A stretch of 64,000 nt of DNA from Trichoderma breve (Eukaryota; Ascomycota; Sordariomycetes; Hypocreales; Hypocreaceae): positions 2,480,001 through 2,544,000 of the forward strand of contig NC_079236.1 of the NCBI RefSeq assembly GCF_028502605.1. The letters are read 5' to 3'. Shown in pieces: positions 10,912 to 23,252 of this stretch. Under the pieces are notes generated by a model that saw only the letters and a list, made by a program, of their open reading frames with translations, had not been told where the DNA came from and searched no databases. Each line of letters begins with the position of its first letter. Within the stretch, counting starts at the first letter, position 1. The position numbers were made by a program, and so were the translations under genes.

Positions 10912-11703
10912 TAAAAAGATGTAGTAATATGTAGCGTTGAGTTGGTCGTCAGAAAGATGGTTGACGAGCGTTGAGTATGAGCGTGAGCGTGAGAGAGCGT
11001 GAAGGTGCCAAACGGCTTATTAGATTAAGTAGTGGTAGTAGTGATGGATTTTTCGATTAAGTGCCAAAGGAGTGGACTGGTTTTTCTTGGACGCCGGCGC
11101 AAAGGAAGGAGTGGAACAAGGCAAAGGAAAGAAAAGATGATGGTCGATTCAGATCAGATCAGAAAAAACACAGCGGGAAACGAGAGGAATTAAAAGCTTC
11201 TTTGGAAGCGTGCCGGAATAGGGGCCCTTGTTGACGACGGCAGCTCGTAATTAAACGGAAGCAAGCGCAAGAGTCGAAGGAAATCGGATACGCCGCTAAG
11301 AAAGACACGGGTACCTGACACTGGTGCGAAAAACTGTGTGGATATGGGGTGCCGTATTCGGTCCACGAAAAAGTGAGCGTGAGCGTGAGCTGTGGTGGGG
11401 CCGGAGGATGGGATTGGATGTGGGTTGGGAAGAGTCTAGAGAGAGAGGCTCAAGGCTAACAAGAACCAGTAACAAAAAGCAAAAAGTAAGTGAGATGAGA
11501 TGAGACGAAGGGTTGGAGAAGGCGAAAGGATTGACGCTTCTTTTTGTAAGTCGGCGAGGGAGCTTTGCGAGTCAAGGAATGAGGAGTGGTTGGATTGAAA
11601 GGAGTGGAAGAAGATCGGGGGAAGGGAGGGAGAAAGCAGGAGCTTTTTGTATTGAGTTGCGACAGAGACAGGTTCTCTCTTGTTTTTTTTTCTTCTTCCT
11701 TTT
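10912..11703 (-). promoter_or_regulatory. ATG-free pyrimidine-rich leader/promoter of the small-ORF locus
   Basis: Across these 792 bases the minus strand contains no ATG, while the plus strand has about eleven. The minus strand is C/T-rich with repeated CACGCTCACGCTCAC and CATCTCATCTCAC segments. This is what a long 5' leader under selection against upstream AUGs looks like. The composition bias alone lowers ATG frequency, so the call is provisional. Confidence 0.4.
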
Positions 11704-12605
11704 CATTTGATGCAAACAAAACCTTGAACAGGGAAACAACACAAAAGGGTCCGGTACCTTGACTCGCAGCGGCATCCCAAGCAAAGACGCTGTTCCAAAG
11801 CATCCATAGAAAGAATAGGCCCGGTCCGGGGACGAGAAAAAAAAAGGAGGGAGAGTACAAAACACAATACTGCTGTACATGACATGGGTGCGGGTACCTT
11901 CTCTTGGTACAGTTACACCCAAGCATGTGCGGTACACTACAGCAGGTACGTACCTTGCATCCGCGGCAGGCAGCTCCAGCTGTCACTCGAGGAAATCAAA
12001 TGCAAACCCATGATCCATCTCGTTCCTGGAACAGTGGAGCCGGCCGAACCCCTGTCAAACCATGTCGGCGGTGCGGTGGGGCCAGGACAAGACATGGAAG
12101 ACAGTTTAGCTGCGTACGAGTACTGTAAGAGCGAAGAGGCGACCAGCATGGATTTCCTGGTCCAAGATTTACGGTACATTAGTACACACTGCCAAGTACT
12201 TGACCAGCCCAGACATCCACGGCGGTACTGCGGCCGCCCATACTGTACAATACTCAAACATGCTCGTAGCGCTCCAGGCAGGCATTAAAGCCCTGGAACC
12301 GGTGCTTGTAGCAGAACTTGGAGTTGTAACAGCGCTGTAGCATCACCTGGGCAATCAATTAGCGAGCTCCAAGTGGCGCCCATGCCAGCCGGACCCAAAA
12401 CGCTGGGCTGGCTGCTGGCCGGCGCGAACTCTAATAACGCTGCAGATGGCTTCAGGTTCGTATCGAGGGGGAACTAAAGGACTAGCAGTGCTATGTGCAT
12501 ACCTCAGCTACTCTAGACACCTTACATACATGCGTGCATGCATACATACTGTGTCTTCGATTAGTAACGGGGCTCTATTAATGGAAAGTGTGAGTGTGCC
12601 ATGAC

Positions 12606-12628
12606 GATGATGATGATGATGATGATGC
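12606..12628. repeat. (GAT)n microsatellite
   Basis: Seven to eight perfect GAT units in the gene-poor stretch. There is no adjacent reading frame of note. Confidence 0.85.
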
Positions 12629-15008
12629 AGCCAGAGAAGGCGGCGCGATTATGCCGTCAGACATGTGCCTCTAGCATCATTACTCGTGCACTACTGCAGT
12701 AATACAGAACAGACATCAGGCGTACAAGGACTCTACTCGTGCTGGTCTGCTCTGCTCTGCACTAATAACACAAGTCCCAGTTTCTCTAACCTTCTATGCC
12801 TTCGCGTACTCGTACCGGCTGCCGCGGTGGCGTGTCGAGGTATGTGGCCATTTCATCTCAAGACCCTCGATCCATCATCCTCGCCAGCGCAGGCAGGCAG
12901 GCATTCTGGCGCCGCGTACCTGGTTTGAGCCCTCCTGCGAAAATCTGGCAGGCCGCCGCACTTTGCAGCGCCCTGGAGAGCCTCATTAGTGGAGTATCAA
13001 GGTAAGGTACCGTGCCCGGCGACGACGGTACTTGTACCTGCAGCTTGCATGGGCCGGTACATGTACCTCCGCTGCGGGTACTTATGCAGGGTCCTTCTGT
13101 GCTCCACGGCCTGCCGCACTTTTTTTTGCTTGTTCCAGAGCCCTTCCGTCGCGCCGGCATCAGCTCCCCGGAGCTCTAGGCCGGTGAGACAAGCCCCAGG
13201 GAGCGAAAAGGGATAGCGGCACTTTTTATCAGGTTTTTTTTTTCTTTCTTTTTTTTCCGGCCGCTTCGCCTTTGATGCTTGTCAGAGGATGGCGAGGTGG
13301 GTGACGAGGGGGGAGGCCTGGCTTAGGATGATGAAGGAAGACCCGGGGAGACGGCAGCACAGTACACGGCGGACTATATCCGTACGGCTCCCAAATCCAG
13401 CCTCTGGGTTAAAGAGGTACACCCCAATTAAATGGCCCAGGGCGCTACTTTAAGTTCCCTTCTTCTTCCCGCCTTGCATGTTTACCTCGCTGCTAGTACC
13501 GTTACGGAACTAATTTATCATTGCTTTGGACCTTTGGCTGGGTTACGGGGGCTTGTGGTTTCTAATGAAATCCATTCCATTTCGCAGGCTAGGTGATACT
13601 CGGAGTAGCGCATCTACCCGAAACGGTAGCTTCTTCTCTTGTCCCGCTGCAGCAGAAATCTTCTAGAAGCCGTAGCGGGCCAGCTTCCCGGGGAGCACAA
13701 CAGCAAGCAGCGGCCCTTTCAGAGCCAGCATTGATGTCAATGCAAAGGTAAAGGCGAGGCCGACCTTTCTCGGTCAGAGAGTTCTCCGTTTGCTCCTATT
13801 CTTAGGCTTTTGCTACTGTACTGCGGAAAGTCTGAGTCGGCTAAGTAGCCCGCGTACTCGGACCTGTGCATTGGTACAGGCATGGCAAGACATTTTTGTT
13901 TTTTGACCCAATGGAGGCGGCAAGGTGGCGAATTGCAAGGAACATGGTCCGGCTTATACTGGTAGGCCGACAGCTTATGTACGTACTGCCGTTGTTGTTT
14001 TTGTTGTTGTCATTTACCTACCTGTTTGTCGTGACACCGTTTCTCCCGCCGATCCCGAGTCATTGCAACCGTCAATCTTGTTTTATGTATATTTTTTCCT
14101 TTTTCTGGGTTTTTGCCGCCATGTCTCGACCCGTGTCCCGCGGGAGCGGTTCCGGGCCAATTTCCAGAGGCCTAGATGAGAGGCGGGAGAGAGCGGGAAG
14201 CGACTCACGGCACCCAAATGTCTAATACCTGAAATCAATGTATCGAGAAATGATAAAATAAAATAAAAAGAAAAGGATAAAAGGAATAAATTCAAAGACA
14301 ACCGTACTAAGTTTCACATGTGCCTGGCTTTAGTGGGTGGCGTCTTCATCTACACGCCTCCTCCAAGCTCCGGGCTAAGCATCCACGCCGTCTTCCTTCG
14401 GGCACCCGTTCCTGAGCCGCGGCGCCGTGTTTGCACCAAAAGAATGGAAGCACGGCGCCACATTAAGCCGCAACTGACAAGAGCACGATACCTCGTGCAT
14501 TTAGTGCTATTTTCTCAGCTCCCTTGGAGAGGGATTTGCTGCCCCGTTTGGGGGAGGATTCTCGGCTCCTGACTCGCTCGGAGCGTCCCGTATTCCCGCC
14601 ACTATATTGTGGTAGCAATTGAGAGGAATACCGATGTGCAGCTTGTACGGAACATGTGCCGTGTTACATGCAGCGCAGTGCATTCAGGTGACATTCCCAA
14701 TGTCTTGTAGTCTAACATGCATCTTTTTTTATATCTTCATGTGCTGTTATTGTACAGACCTCGGCTGGAAGCTTGATGCTCAGCTTCTGCGCCTCTAAAT
14801 GACACAGGACGTTGACAAGTGAGCTGTTGCACAACTAAAAGCAGCCACTTCTTGCTCTGCATGTCTCGATCTTGCTACGATTCTTCAACATCGTTTCCCA
14901 ATATAGACCCGTACCCTGTAGTTGATCTCATGGAAACATCGTGGGCAGGTTACACTACCAACGCCCCTTCCTTCAATTGTGCACCGCCTATTTCTGCCAG
15001 CCCATGTG

Positions 15009-15045
<37 letters not shown>
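15009..15045. repeat. A37 homopolymer
   Basis: There are 37 consecutive A residues. Frames crossing it (14819-15352, 14922-15260) show an artificial poly-lysine run, so they are not genes. It could be the scar of a retroposed poly(A) tail, but no coding remnant or target-site duplication is obvious beside it. Length may also be a sequencing artefact. Confidence 0.85.
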
Positions 15046-15047
<2 letters not shown>

Positions 15048-18000
15048 CCAGACACAGCATCTCGCCATTCTGCAAAAATTATGCTTCACCGCCAAACATC
15101 AGCAATGCATCCAAGCCCATGCCACGGAGGAGTCCGCACAACATTTCCCAGGGTGGCCAGCCTTTCCTTTCACCGCGGTACAGTGCATGCTTGTCATCAA
15201 TCAGGTTACCGGCTTCGGTTCACGCAGAGATCGTTCCGAGGACCCCTATGCCGGCAATAAGGGGACGGGCTGGCTGCTTGTCAGTAGTATGCATATACCA
15301 GGTCGGCTTTCTCCGAATACATGTATCCTGCATGCATCTACGGAGACAATAAGGAGATAAAAAAAAAGGGATATCACATAGGAGGCCCAGTCCATCGGAT
15401 CATTGACAAGCATTTGCCCGTCGGACAAGGCAAAAAAAGAAAGAAATGTATGTTTCGCCGACGTTCACTATGGGTCTCTTGGATGTCAGTCATGATGTGA
15501 GTGTGGCATCATTTTCGAGGCAAGGTGAGTCCAAGGCCCAGGGTGCTGATGCAATACTCGTACAGCTGGCCACAGGAGCCTGTACTACCCCCAGCCACGA
15601 TATCAATCAGCATGGCAACTCGAGTGGCTTGAAAGCATGGCCAGATGCATGTGCCAGCGGTGCACCACCGCAGCATTTGTTTGTCTCCAGCCATAGCCCG
15701 CCATCACGACTCCATACTGTGCAACGTCAGGGCGGATATGACCGTCCATCGCCTATCTAGTGGTAGCCTCGGAGATTCTACTCGGCCCGCTCCTGTAGTA
15801 AATTGTCCCAAGGATCTGGATGTTGCTAGTTGAATGTAACGGAATCGAACACTTGCTACCAAGTTTGTCGCATCCAGCTGACAATTACTTACTGATTTCT
15901 TTGTATAGCGACACGGAGCAAGCAGTAACACCAAGTTTAGGCGGAGCATCGAATCTGTCTCTCACGATGTATTCGTTTTACTGACAAAGGTATGGCGGTG
16001 GGCCGATCTAGACTGCTCATCCGGAATATTGGGCCCCGGAGCGATTCCATACAATTCCCGAGGGCCTCGAGCAAAGCAGAGAGCCTTGTGGGCCAGACAA
16101 ACATGCAAACTGCAGACTTATTCAGGCATCCGCGTTTGTCATGCCGGCCGGCTTAATGCTTTATGAGCTATCTTGCAACAATAGTTACGCTTTTGCGACG
16201 GCCCCGGATCCCTTGTGCTTCAGACCCGCTGCGGTTACACAAGATTCGCACTCAAGAGGATGACTGATTCTCAGGACCAGTACAGACATGGAGTACTCGG
16301 ACAAGTACCGCTTGTACCAGATGCAACATGCGTTTGGAATGCCAAGGGTCACAAATGCGTTTCTTTTCAAGGTTCTCCTTCGTTAAGGAGCATCAAGCGT
16401 GCCTCTCGGGTACCAGGCAGAGGACAAACGGCAAGGCTGGCCTTGGTAGAACTCTGCAACGGAAACCGGGTCTCCCCCCTGACGTTATGCGTCCTGTTGT
16501 GCCGTGGAAGCTTTCTAGAATGCGAATGCGCCTTTCCGAAATTGGTATTCCCCACAGTCTCCGTTCATTCTCGAAACAAAGGGGACCCAGTGACAGTGCG
16601 AATTTCGCTTGACCCGTTGTGTGAGGCTCTTTGGTGAAGCACAGGGGTGCCCTTGGCTCTCTTGCTCTCGTCGACAGGGCAGGGGGATACGTACAAAGTA
16701 CGCACATCGACGATCGGTCCGTTCCACTCAAACTTCGGCCAACTGTCGCCTTCGTGCCGTCCGTACGGAGGACAGAACAACCCCGGCACGGCTCTACTCT
16801 TGACACGTAGCGGAGCACATTTCACAGGCCGGAAGACATCCGTTATTGCCATGGGTTAGTGCCGCCGGGGAAGGGGGCAGTCTACGATTCAGATGAGCAA
16901 TGAGAAGGCAGCAGTATGATTCTGAAACAGAAAATTTCTTTCTTTGGCAGAAAACGGCAAATCTGTACACCGGCCGAGCGGCATCCATCGTGTGCCATCC
17001 ATCGTGTGCCGTGCCTTCTTCTATAGCCGCGGCACAGGCATGCATGTGCTTCGTGCGCCATTGCGAGCGAAACATTCACGCGCATGGCGATACTATAAAC
17101 GGGCCTCTAACAAGACACAGTATGGGCTACAATGTACTCGTACAGCTTGGGGTGTCACTCCCACAAATGCTTCCCAGATGGGACAACAGACCCTGACAGG
17201 AACTTTGGGTTTGGTCATTTTAGGCAATCTTCCATACGCCGGGCTGATTCCCTTGAAGGAATCCCAACGATTGATCCTGGTCTCGCCTACTCGTGCAACG
17301 GGACACCTGGCGCAGTCAAGTCTTTGAGCTTCCAGCAAAGCTTCCATGGCCGCGGCAGAGAGCCCAGACGCACACATGCTCACGTACCACGTTCATGCCA
17401 ACGCACAGGAGCTTGTACTTTCATGATTTGCGCCATACTGGATGCTATGGAGCGGTACATGCACGGAGCATTCTGCATCCAGGCAGCGTTCAACGTTGAG
17501 AGAGACCCCGGTATGCTCCACTGCTTGTGATCAGCCATGTGGATTTGGAAATAGCTACGCCTGGCAGAATCTTCAGCGGAAGCTCTGTTGCACCCTGTCA
17601 GTCGCCTTTGGCAAAATCTAACCCCGGCTTATAGCAATACTCGTAAGGCGATAATAGAGTAGCATCATCGGCTTGCGATTCAGCTCCCGTCCGAATGCAA
17701 CCTACGACTATGAAGGAGCATTCGTAACGAATAGCGTTGCTAGTGCATACTGGCACAAGTGGTATGGCTTGGTCATTGACCCTTGTTCCGGAAGCCCTTC
17801 CGCTGGTGAGATGAGAGGCAATAAGCAAGGCCTGTGGTTGGTTACCAGTTTTTGGGAATAGTGGTTTTGCCCAGCCGCCCATCAAATGAAACAATTAGCA
17901 GTAGCTCATGAGTGCTGCTAGCGGTTGGAGCAAATTTGCCGCCAATTTTAACGAGTCGTACTCGGACAAGCACATCCAGCGTCCAACTGGTGGACTGACG

Positions 18001-20916
18001 ACCTGTCATTCAGACTCGCGTTCACGGCTCTGCGATTCATCGCGAGTCAGCCTCATGAAGACCAGCTTCGTTATTGTTGTCGCCATACAGCACGGAGCAG
18101 GATTACGGAGCACGGCAATGCGCCAGCTGCATACCCGACGGTATCGCCGTGTTCGCCTCGCCGCATCTTGAGCTGATAGATGGAGCCGGAGAAATGCCAG
18201 CGTTTACTTTTGTCTGAACCTTGTTTCCCTCCCCATCTGCATCTGCACCGTTGTGGGTTGCGATTCATGCGTACCCCGACTACGAGCATGCATCAGCTCT
18301 TTACGGACAATGCCCATCAAGGGGGCGGCAACAAGAGCCGGCCTGCCAATGTGGTTGTTTCAAAACCAACAAAGCGAGTTCCAAGGCAGCTACACTCATT
18401 CGGGGATTAGCAGTGACAGTAAGCAACCGCGCCGTACTGTAGCACGTTTCTCCTCCCCCCTTCTTCAAGATCCATGTCTTTAATGTTTCTTCAGGGCACG
18501 GGCTTCTTAACGCCACTGATTCGGCTTAGCTTTGCAGTCTTATTCAATGTTTGACGTACAATTTACACAAATACCTGAACATTGGGTGATGTCGACAGAC
18601 AAGAAAACTACTCTGGTGCCATTGCAATATACAAGCAATTTCTCCTATTGATTCTGCTCCATATAGTACTGTCCAGCGAGCTGGATCTAGACAAGGCTCT
18701 GTTGTCTGTTGAGCACGTTTGCCTGGAGAGAGGATCCACGATTCCGCTAGGGTCATGGCGCCGGGGAGCATTTCCGCCTCGGAATTTCTCCTGGGCAACG
18801 AGTCTTTAGCGTTTGATGGAACGAAGAAGAAGAAACGAAGGGCATTTCTCGGGGACCCAGCCGCCTGGGCGTCGGTCGGAGGCCACCAGCGCACGGCGGA
18901 GCTCGCTGATAACTGTCGGCCATAACATAACCTCGCCGTGCTAGCAGGGGCTTGAATGAGGCCAGCTCGCTTAAAGGGCATTATGAATATGGAGTCAAAA
19001 CGGGACGAAACAATCTTTTTCCTTCTGGAAGCCCCTTTGGTCACCTGTCACGATCGATATCTATGGCGCTAGGCAGGAAGAAGCCGCTGGCATATTAGAT
19101 GCTGATTTTACTTTGGTCAGGTGTTGGGGCGCATATACAGAAGATATGGGAGTCAATCTCGGCATTCGAGGACGTGTCCCTGGAGCACTTGTGTGAAGCA
19201 GTTTAATGCAATGGGGACATTCAAGGATGCGTGCGTGTGACTGATTCACGTTGACTCCATGTGGAAATGCAACTTATTACTGCTACTACTGTTGAGCCTT
19301 GTTTCTGCTCCGCAATGCAGTAAAGGCGCAGATACAGCAAGTCAGCATGCTCAAATACAGGCAGAGCCTTGTAATCAATCCCCAGGATCGTGGATACGCG
19401 AGCAGGGTCAGCCTTGTTCCCCAACGTGCGGACGAAAAGTCGCGGTCCTTGCAGCACGCCACGTCACATGGAAAGGTCATGTCATCGTGTGACTTCGGGG
19501 CTGCCGCTGAGATTGAGCAGCGCAGCTCCGAGACAATTCCCTCCGGTGAGGACATGTTTTGTGGCTGCTGAGAATGCCAATATGGGGTGATGGCTAGGGG
19601 GATAATGGGCGGCTTTCGTTCGACGAAGGAGAGGCGCCACATGTTGAAGCGGGCAGGTTTTGGCGATATTTGGATACCATGCGGATATTTGAGCCCTTGC
19701 TTGGGAAGTGTTACGTATTATTACTCCGTGTTTCGTAGGGGACAAAGTAGACTACGAGTACATGGTTTGAGGATGCGGATACGGATACGTCTTTGTGCGA
19801 GATGGTGTATATCCGTATGCTTTTCGGATTTACATTGAAGAAATCTGTCTGGCTCATAACGCATATGGGCTGGAGAGACATGATGGTGGCTTGAGCAAAG
19901 AGTGGTGAGTCTTTGGTTTTGAGCTGTGTGGTTATTTCGAAAAGGAGCTGGTGTCGTGATTTAGCATCTCAAAAACTAGGAGTCTCGTCTACATAGATGT
20001 GTTCGTATGGCGATGCGTTGGTGGAAATCTCATGGTTAGCGATTCCTCTGCTGAGCTTCATAATATATATCAACACTACGTATCTTTTAGAGGGAATGAG
20101 CTGAGTTGCTTTAGAAAATTGTCTTGTATGTCAATTTAAACGGAGGTTTGTGATGTTGGTGATCCGTTTTCTTTCCGTCTGGGGCCTCCTGGGGTCAGGT
20201 AGGCTCACTTGAGACGTCTCACGAGGAACAGATTCGTCTCTTTACAGTCTAGAATTATTTTCATCGCTATTACGTTTAAACCATCAAGGAGTAGCCGAAC
20301 ATGAGTTGAGCTCCTTAAACCTGTTCAGAAGAAGATCAGAATCTCACGTCTTGGCAGCTCTGACTTTAGACTGGGAGAGACCTCGACGTTAAGGAGCCGT
20401 TGTCCTCCAGCACTTGGTATTCTAGACAGTCCTGCCCGAACAACATGGTCCAAGCACAACGCAACTGGCTTCAAGCCCGCAACTTCTAGTTCAATGACTC
20501 AACCAGACCAGAAAGGATCGTTCCGTCAGGTTACAAAAGGCAGCGATAATCCTGCTTGAAAATGGATTGCGCACGCAACGCTTTCAAGACCAAAAGACCA
20601 CCCGACGAGACAACGCACCGCAATAGCCGCAACCCGACCGCAACAACAAGATGGCTGAACGAACAACCAAATCCACAATCAACAAGATTGCACACCGAAG
20701 CTCCAAAGAAGGAAAATACCGAAGCTAGGCGAGGCAAAAGCACAAGCTGAACCAGCTGAAGGGCACCAAGAACTCCAAGCTGGGCAAAAGGGATCAAGAA
20801 ATCATCAAAAGAGCCGACAAAGCAGCCAATTAAAGGCTACACACATGAAGGTCTGGAATCGCTGGATATCGCTAGAAATGGAGCTTCTGGAGAAGACGCA
20901 CCTGCACCGTGACCGA

Positions 20917-21067
20917 CTTACGACGCCTCATATCTCTTGGGACGATGCATCGCAATATTTTCGAGCTTCCTGTCAGAATACAATCGCGCTGCGTGGGAGG
21001 ACTCCATGAAAGACGTCAGCTTCTGGCAACATAGCCAACTTACGACGCCTTATATTACTTAGGACGA
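20917..21067. repeat. Two diverged 29-bp direct repeats, 122 bp apart
   Basis: Copies lie at 20917-20945 and 21039-21067 and match at 25 of 29 positions. Both begin CTTACGACGCCT and end GGACGA. Three of the four differences are C/T or G/A transitions. They lie directly before a T-run (about 21070-21083) and an open-frame relic, so they may belong to a decayed mobile element or duplicated segment. Confidence 0.55.
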
Positions 21068-21069
21068 CA

Positions 21070-21552
21070 CTTTTTTTTTTTTTTGAAGCGACAGTTTTGC
21101 GTATCCTCAACGGAACTATTCCCACCTTCTTCCTCCACTGGCCCCCTGAAGATGGAGATGTTCACGTATATACCCACTACACTGGGCCTCCTTTACGGGA
21201 ACTATCGTTCTTTAACAGTCACCATCGTGTTTTAAGTCAGGACGGGATCGAGAATATCCAATTGATAGAATGGGAGCACCCTGATACTGAAGATGCGGAG
21301 GGTTCCGACGCTGACTACTACGATGACAGAGAAGTAAATATTAAAGAAGACGGCGGCTCTGAATAAGATAATAATAACGAAGATATAGATATAACGAACA
21401 TAGATGATCTCTCAGAGATTGATGACGAGCTGATGGACTTTTACGCAAACTTACTCGAAAAGAGCGATGGGTCTCAGACCGATGATTCGACCGGCAATGC
21501 TTACCGTTGTGAGTCTTCGCGAATGGATGGCTGGAATATACTTGTCATGTAG
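21070..21552 (+). pseudogene. Degraded acidic open-frame relic
   Basis: One frame stays open from a T-run at about 21070 to 21363, hits a TAA at 21364-21366, then stays open in the same frame to about 21552. It has no ATG at its head. The product has a hydrophobic/aromatic part (TFFLHWPPEDGDVHVYTHYT) followed by a strongly Asp/Glu-rich part that continues on both sides of the stop (EDIDITNIDDLSEIDDELMD). Shared composition across the stop argues that this was one protein. I do not recognise the family. A 5'-truncated gene or element fragment fits best. Confidence 0.4.
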
Positions 21553-22332
21553 GCATGTAGGCTCGTGATACTATTACAAATGAATACTCAATATGAGATA
21601 GTAAGATTCTGCAGGTGCGTGTTGGAGCAATATCAGAGAAATGAGCTTCGTCTGCAGGGTAGTATTGGGCAAGGGAATCTACCAAAGCTTGATGGTAATT
21701 GACATAGGGCACTGCGGGAGGCATTCTACCTAGACTGTAGTAATTGTTTAATTTAATCTTATTGCTCCAACTATGTATCTGCAACTTGTTTGTGACTATC
21801 GTTTAGATGGTAATTCAAGAGCGTGGTGACATGTGTCTATAACAGCCTCTTACGGACATTAGACCTTGATAGAAGGGGGAGAAGAAGCAGATTAAGAACT
21901 ACCATACTCTTAAGGTTAGCATTTCAAATTGAATTTATTATATTGATTACCATAAAAATGGCATCCAAATCAGCAATGAATCGTATAAGCCCATTTCCAC
22001 CACCACCATTTATCTTCTCTCTACCAAGTGAGACTGCACTGTTAATCAGGTACAGGTTACACAGCACCAGCACCCAGCAGCCAGGAGTACTCCACTAACG
22101 GACGGCCAGCTTTCCTCCTCCCCCACAGCCCCTCCACCCGTGACGCAGCATCATCACCAACCAGACGAGCTTCCCCAAATCCACCTCCAAAGCTACAGCC
22201 TCTCTCTCTCGATCTATCGCCCAATCGAACACCTTCCTCCCTCCCGCCACCTCTCCGAAAAAGCAGCAAAAAGGGGGAACCCGAAACCAAAACAACAAAG
22301 ACAGCGCATAGCCTCCCGAGACTCGACTCACC
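21553..22332. other. Intergenic region upstream of ARPC5
   Basis: The left part is AT-rich with no gene. From about 22085 it becomes C-rich with CT tracts, resembling the core promoter and leader of the ARPC5 gene. A 189-codon minus-strand frame (22095-22664) overlaps the true ARPC5 coding exon and is a shadow. Confidence 0.55.
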
Positions 22333-23034
22333 ATGTCAATCATCCAGCAACACACCGCCGCGTCCCTCACAGACGCCTGGCGCACCGTCAACATCGACAT
22401 CCTGACCGAGGACTCGAGCGTCAACTTCGACACGTCGACGCTGCACCCGCCGCAGCCCGAGGTTTCCGAGGCCGATGTGCGCACGCTGTCGACGCAGGTG
22501 CGGCAGCTGCTGAGGGGGGGAGACGCTGAGGGGGCGCTGAGGGGATGCCTGGAGACGCCGGTGTACAACGGGACGGATGGTGCAAAGGAGGCGCATCTGC
22601 AGACCATCATCGAGGTGCTGCAGTCCATCAAGGCGAGCGACATGACGCCGCTGCTCAAGGGCATCTACGCGGCCCCTGGCGGAAGCGAGCTCCTCGACGT
22701 GCTGATGAAGTACATGTAAGTCACAACGAATCACATTCCCTCCTCCCTAAGAGAGAAATAGCGAGGGAAGAAGAAGCAAGACGGAAAGCTGACGGAGGAT
22801 GCCCATAGCTACAAGGGAATGGCCAGCGGTGCTCCCGCAGCCGCCGGGCTCAAGTCTCCCGCCAAGATGACACCGCAATCCACCGGCTTCACCCAGATCG
22901 GCTCACGGCCCGGCGCGTCCAACGAGCCCGCTTCGGCCGCCATGAGCGTCCTGCTGAGTTGGCACGAGAAGCTGGTTGAGGTTGCTGGGCTGGGATGCAT
23001 TGGCCGGACGATGACGGACTGGCGGAGAGTATAA
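22333..23034 (+). CDS. ARC15: Arp2/3 complex 16-kDa subunit (ARPC5)
   Basis: Exons 22333-22715 and 22809-23034 give 202 aa. The 93-bp phase-2 intron has a GTAAGT donor and a CATAG acceptor; the joined codon restores KYIYKGMAS. The protein matches p16-Arc: an N-terminal WRTVNIDILTEDS segment, a helical core (VRQLLRGGDAEGALRGCLE, LQTIIEVLQSIKASDM) and the C-terminal LLSWHEKLVEVAGLGCI that ends in the family's Gly-x-Ile/Thr motif. ARPC5 stabilises the actin-nucleating Arp2/3 complex, working at endocytic patches and hyphal tips. It is somewhat longer than yeast Arc15 because of an Ala/Pro/Ser-rich linker at the start of exon 2. Identification is secure. Confidence 0.93.
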
Positions 23035-23252
23035 TGGCGCTGTTGAGTATATAAACGGACAAAGGGTTAAGCCTACTGCGAAATCATGTATAGAGGGGGT
23101 GCTGAAGGAGCCCAAGGTGTTTGCTTTATTTTTCCAATGGAACAATGGTTACTGAATGGTAGCATGGCGCCATCCATACGTTCGGTTGACATATTGACTT
23201 ATTTAAAAAAAAAGTTTGAAATCCTCCATTATTCATACATGTGGTATATATA

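Larger units (their letters stand above)
11704..20899. other. Gene-poor stretch, no supported coding region
   Basis: About 9.2 kb in which every open frame is short, overlaps others on both strands and lacks any domain. Base composition is not strongly AT-biased, so this is not a typical RIP-degraded block. It holds a GAT microsatellite, a 37-base A run and several copies of a GTACTCGTAC-like motif (12114, 12806, 15555, 17134, 19753). It may be distal regulatory DNA of the small-ORF locus or relaxed intergenic sequence. Confidence 0.55.

Noticed and set aside
11456..11986. 176-codon minus-strand frame with a hydrophobic stretch
   Set aside because: It falls in the C/T-rich leader-like DNA of the small-ORF locus and starts at a non-ATG codon; composition explains it.
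14819..15352. 177-codon frame containing poly-lysine
   Set aside because: The frame is held open by the A37 homopolymer; both flanks lack any protein-like pattern.
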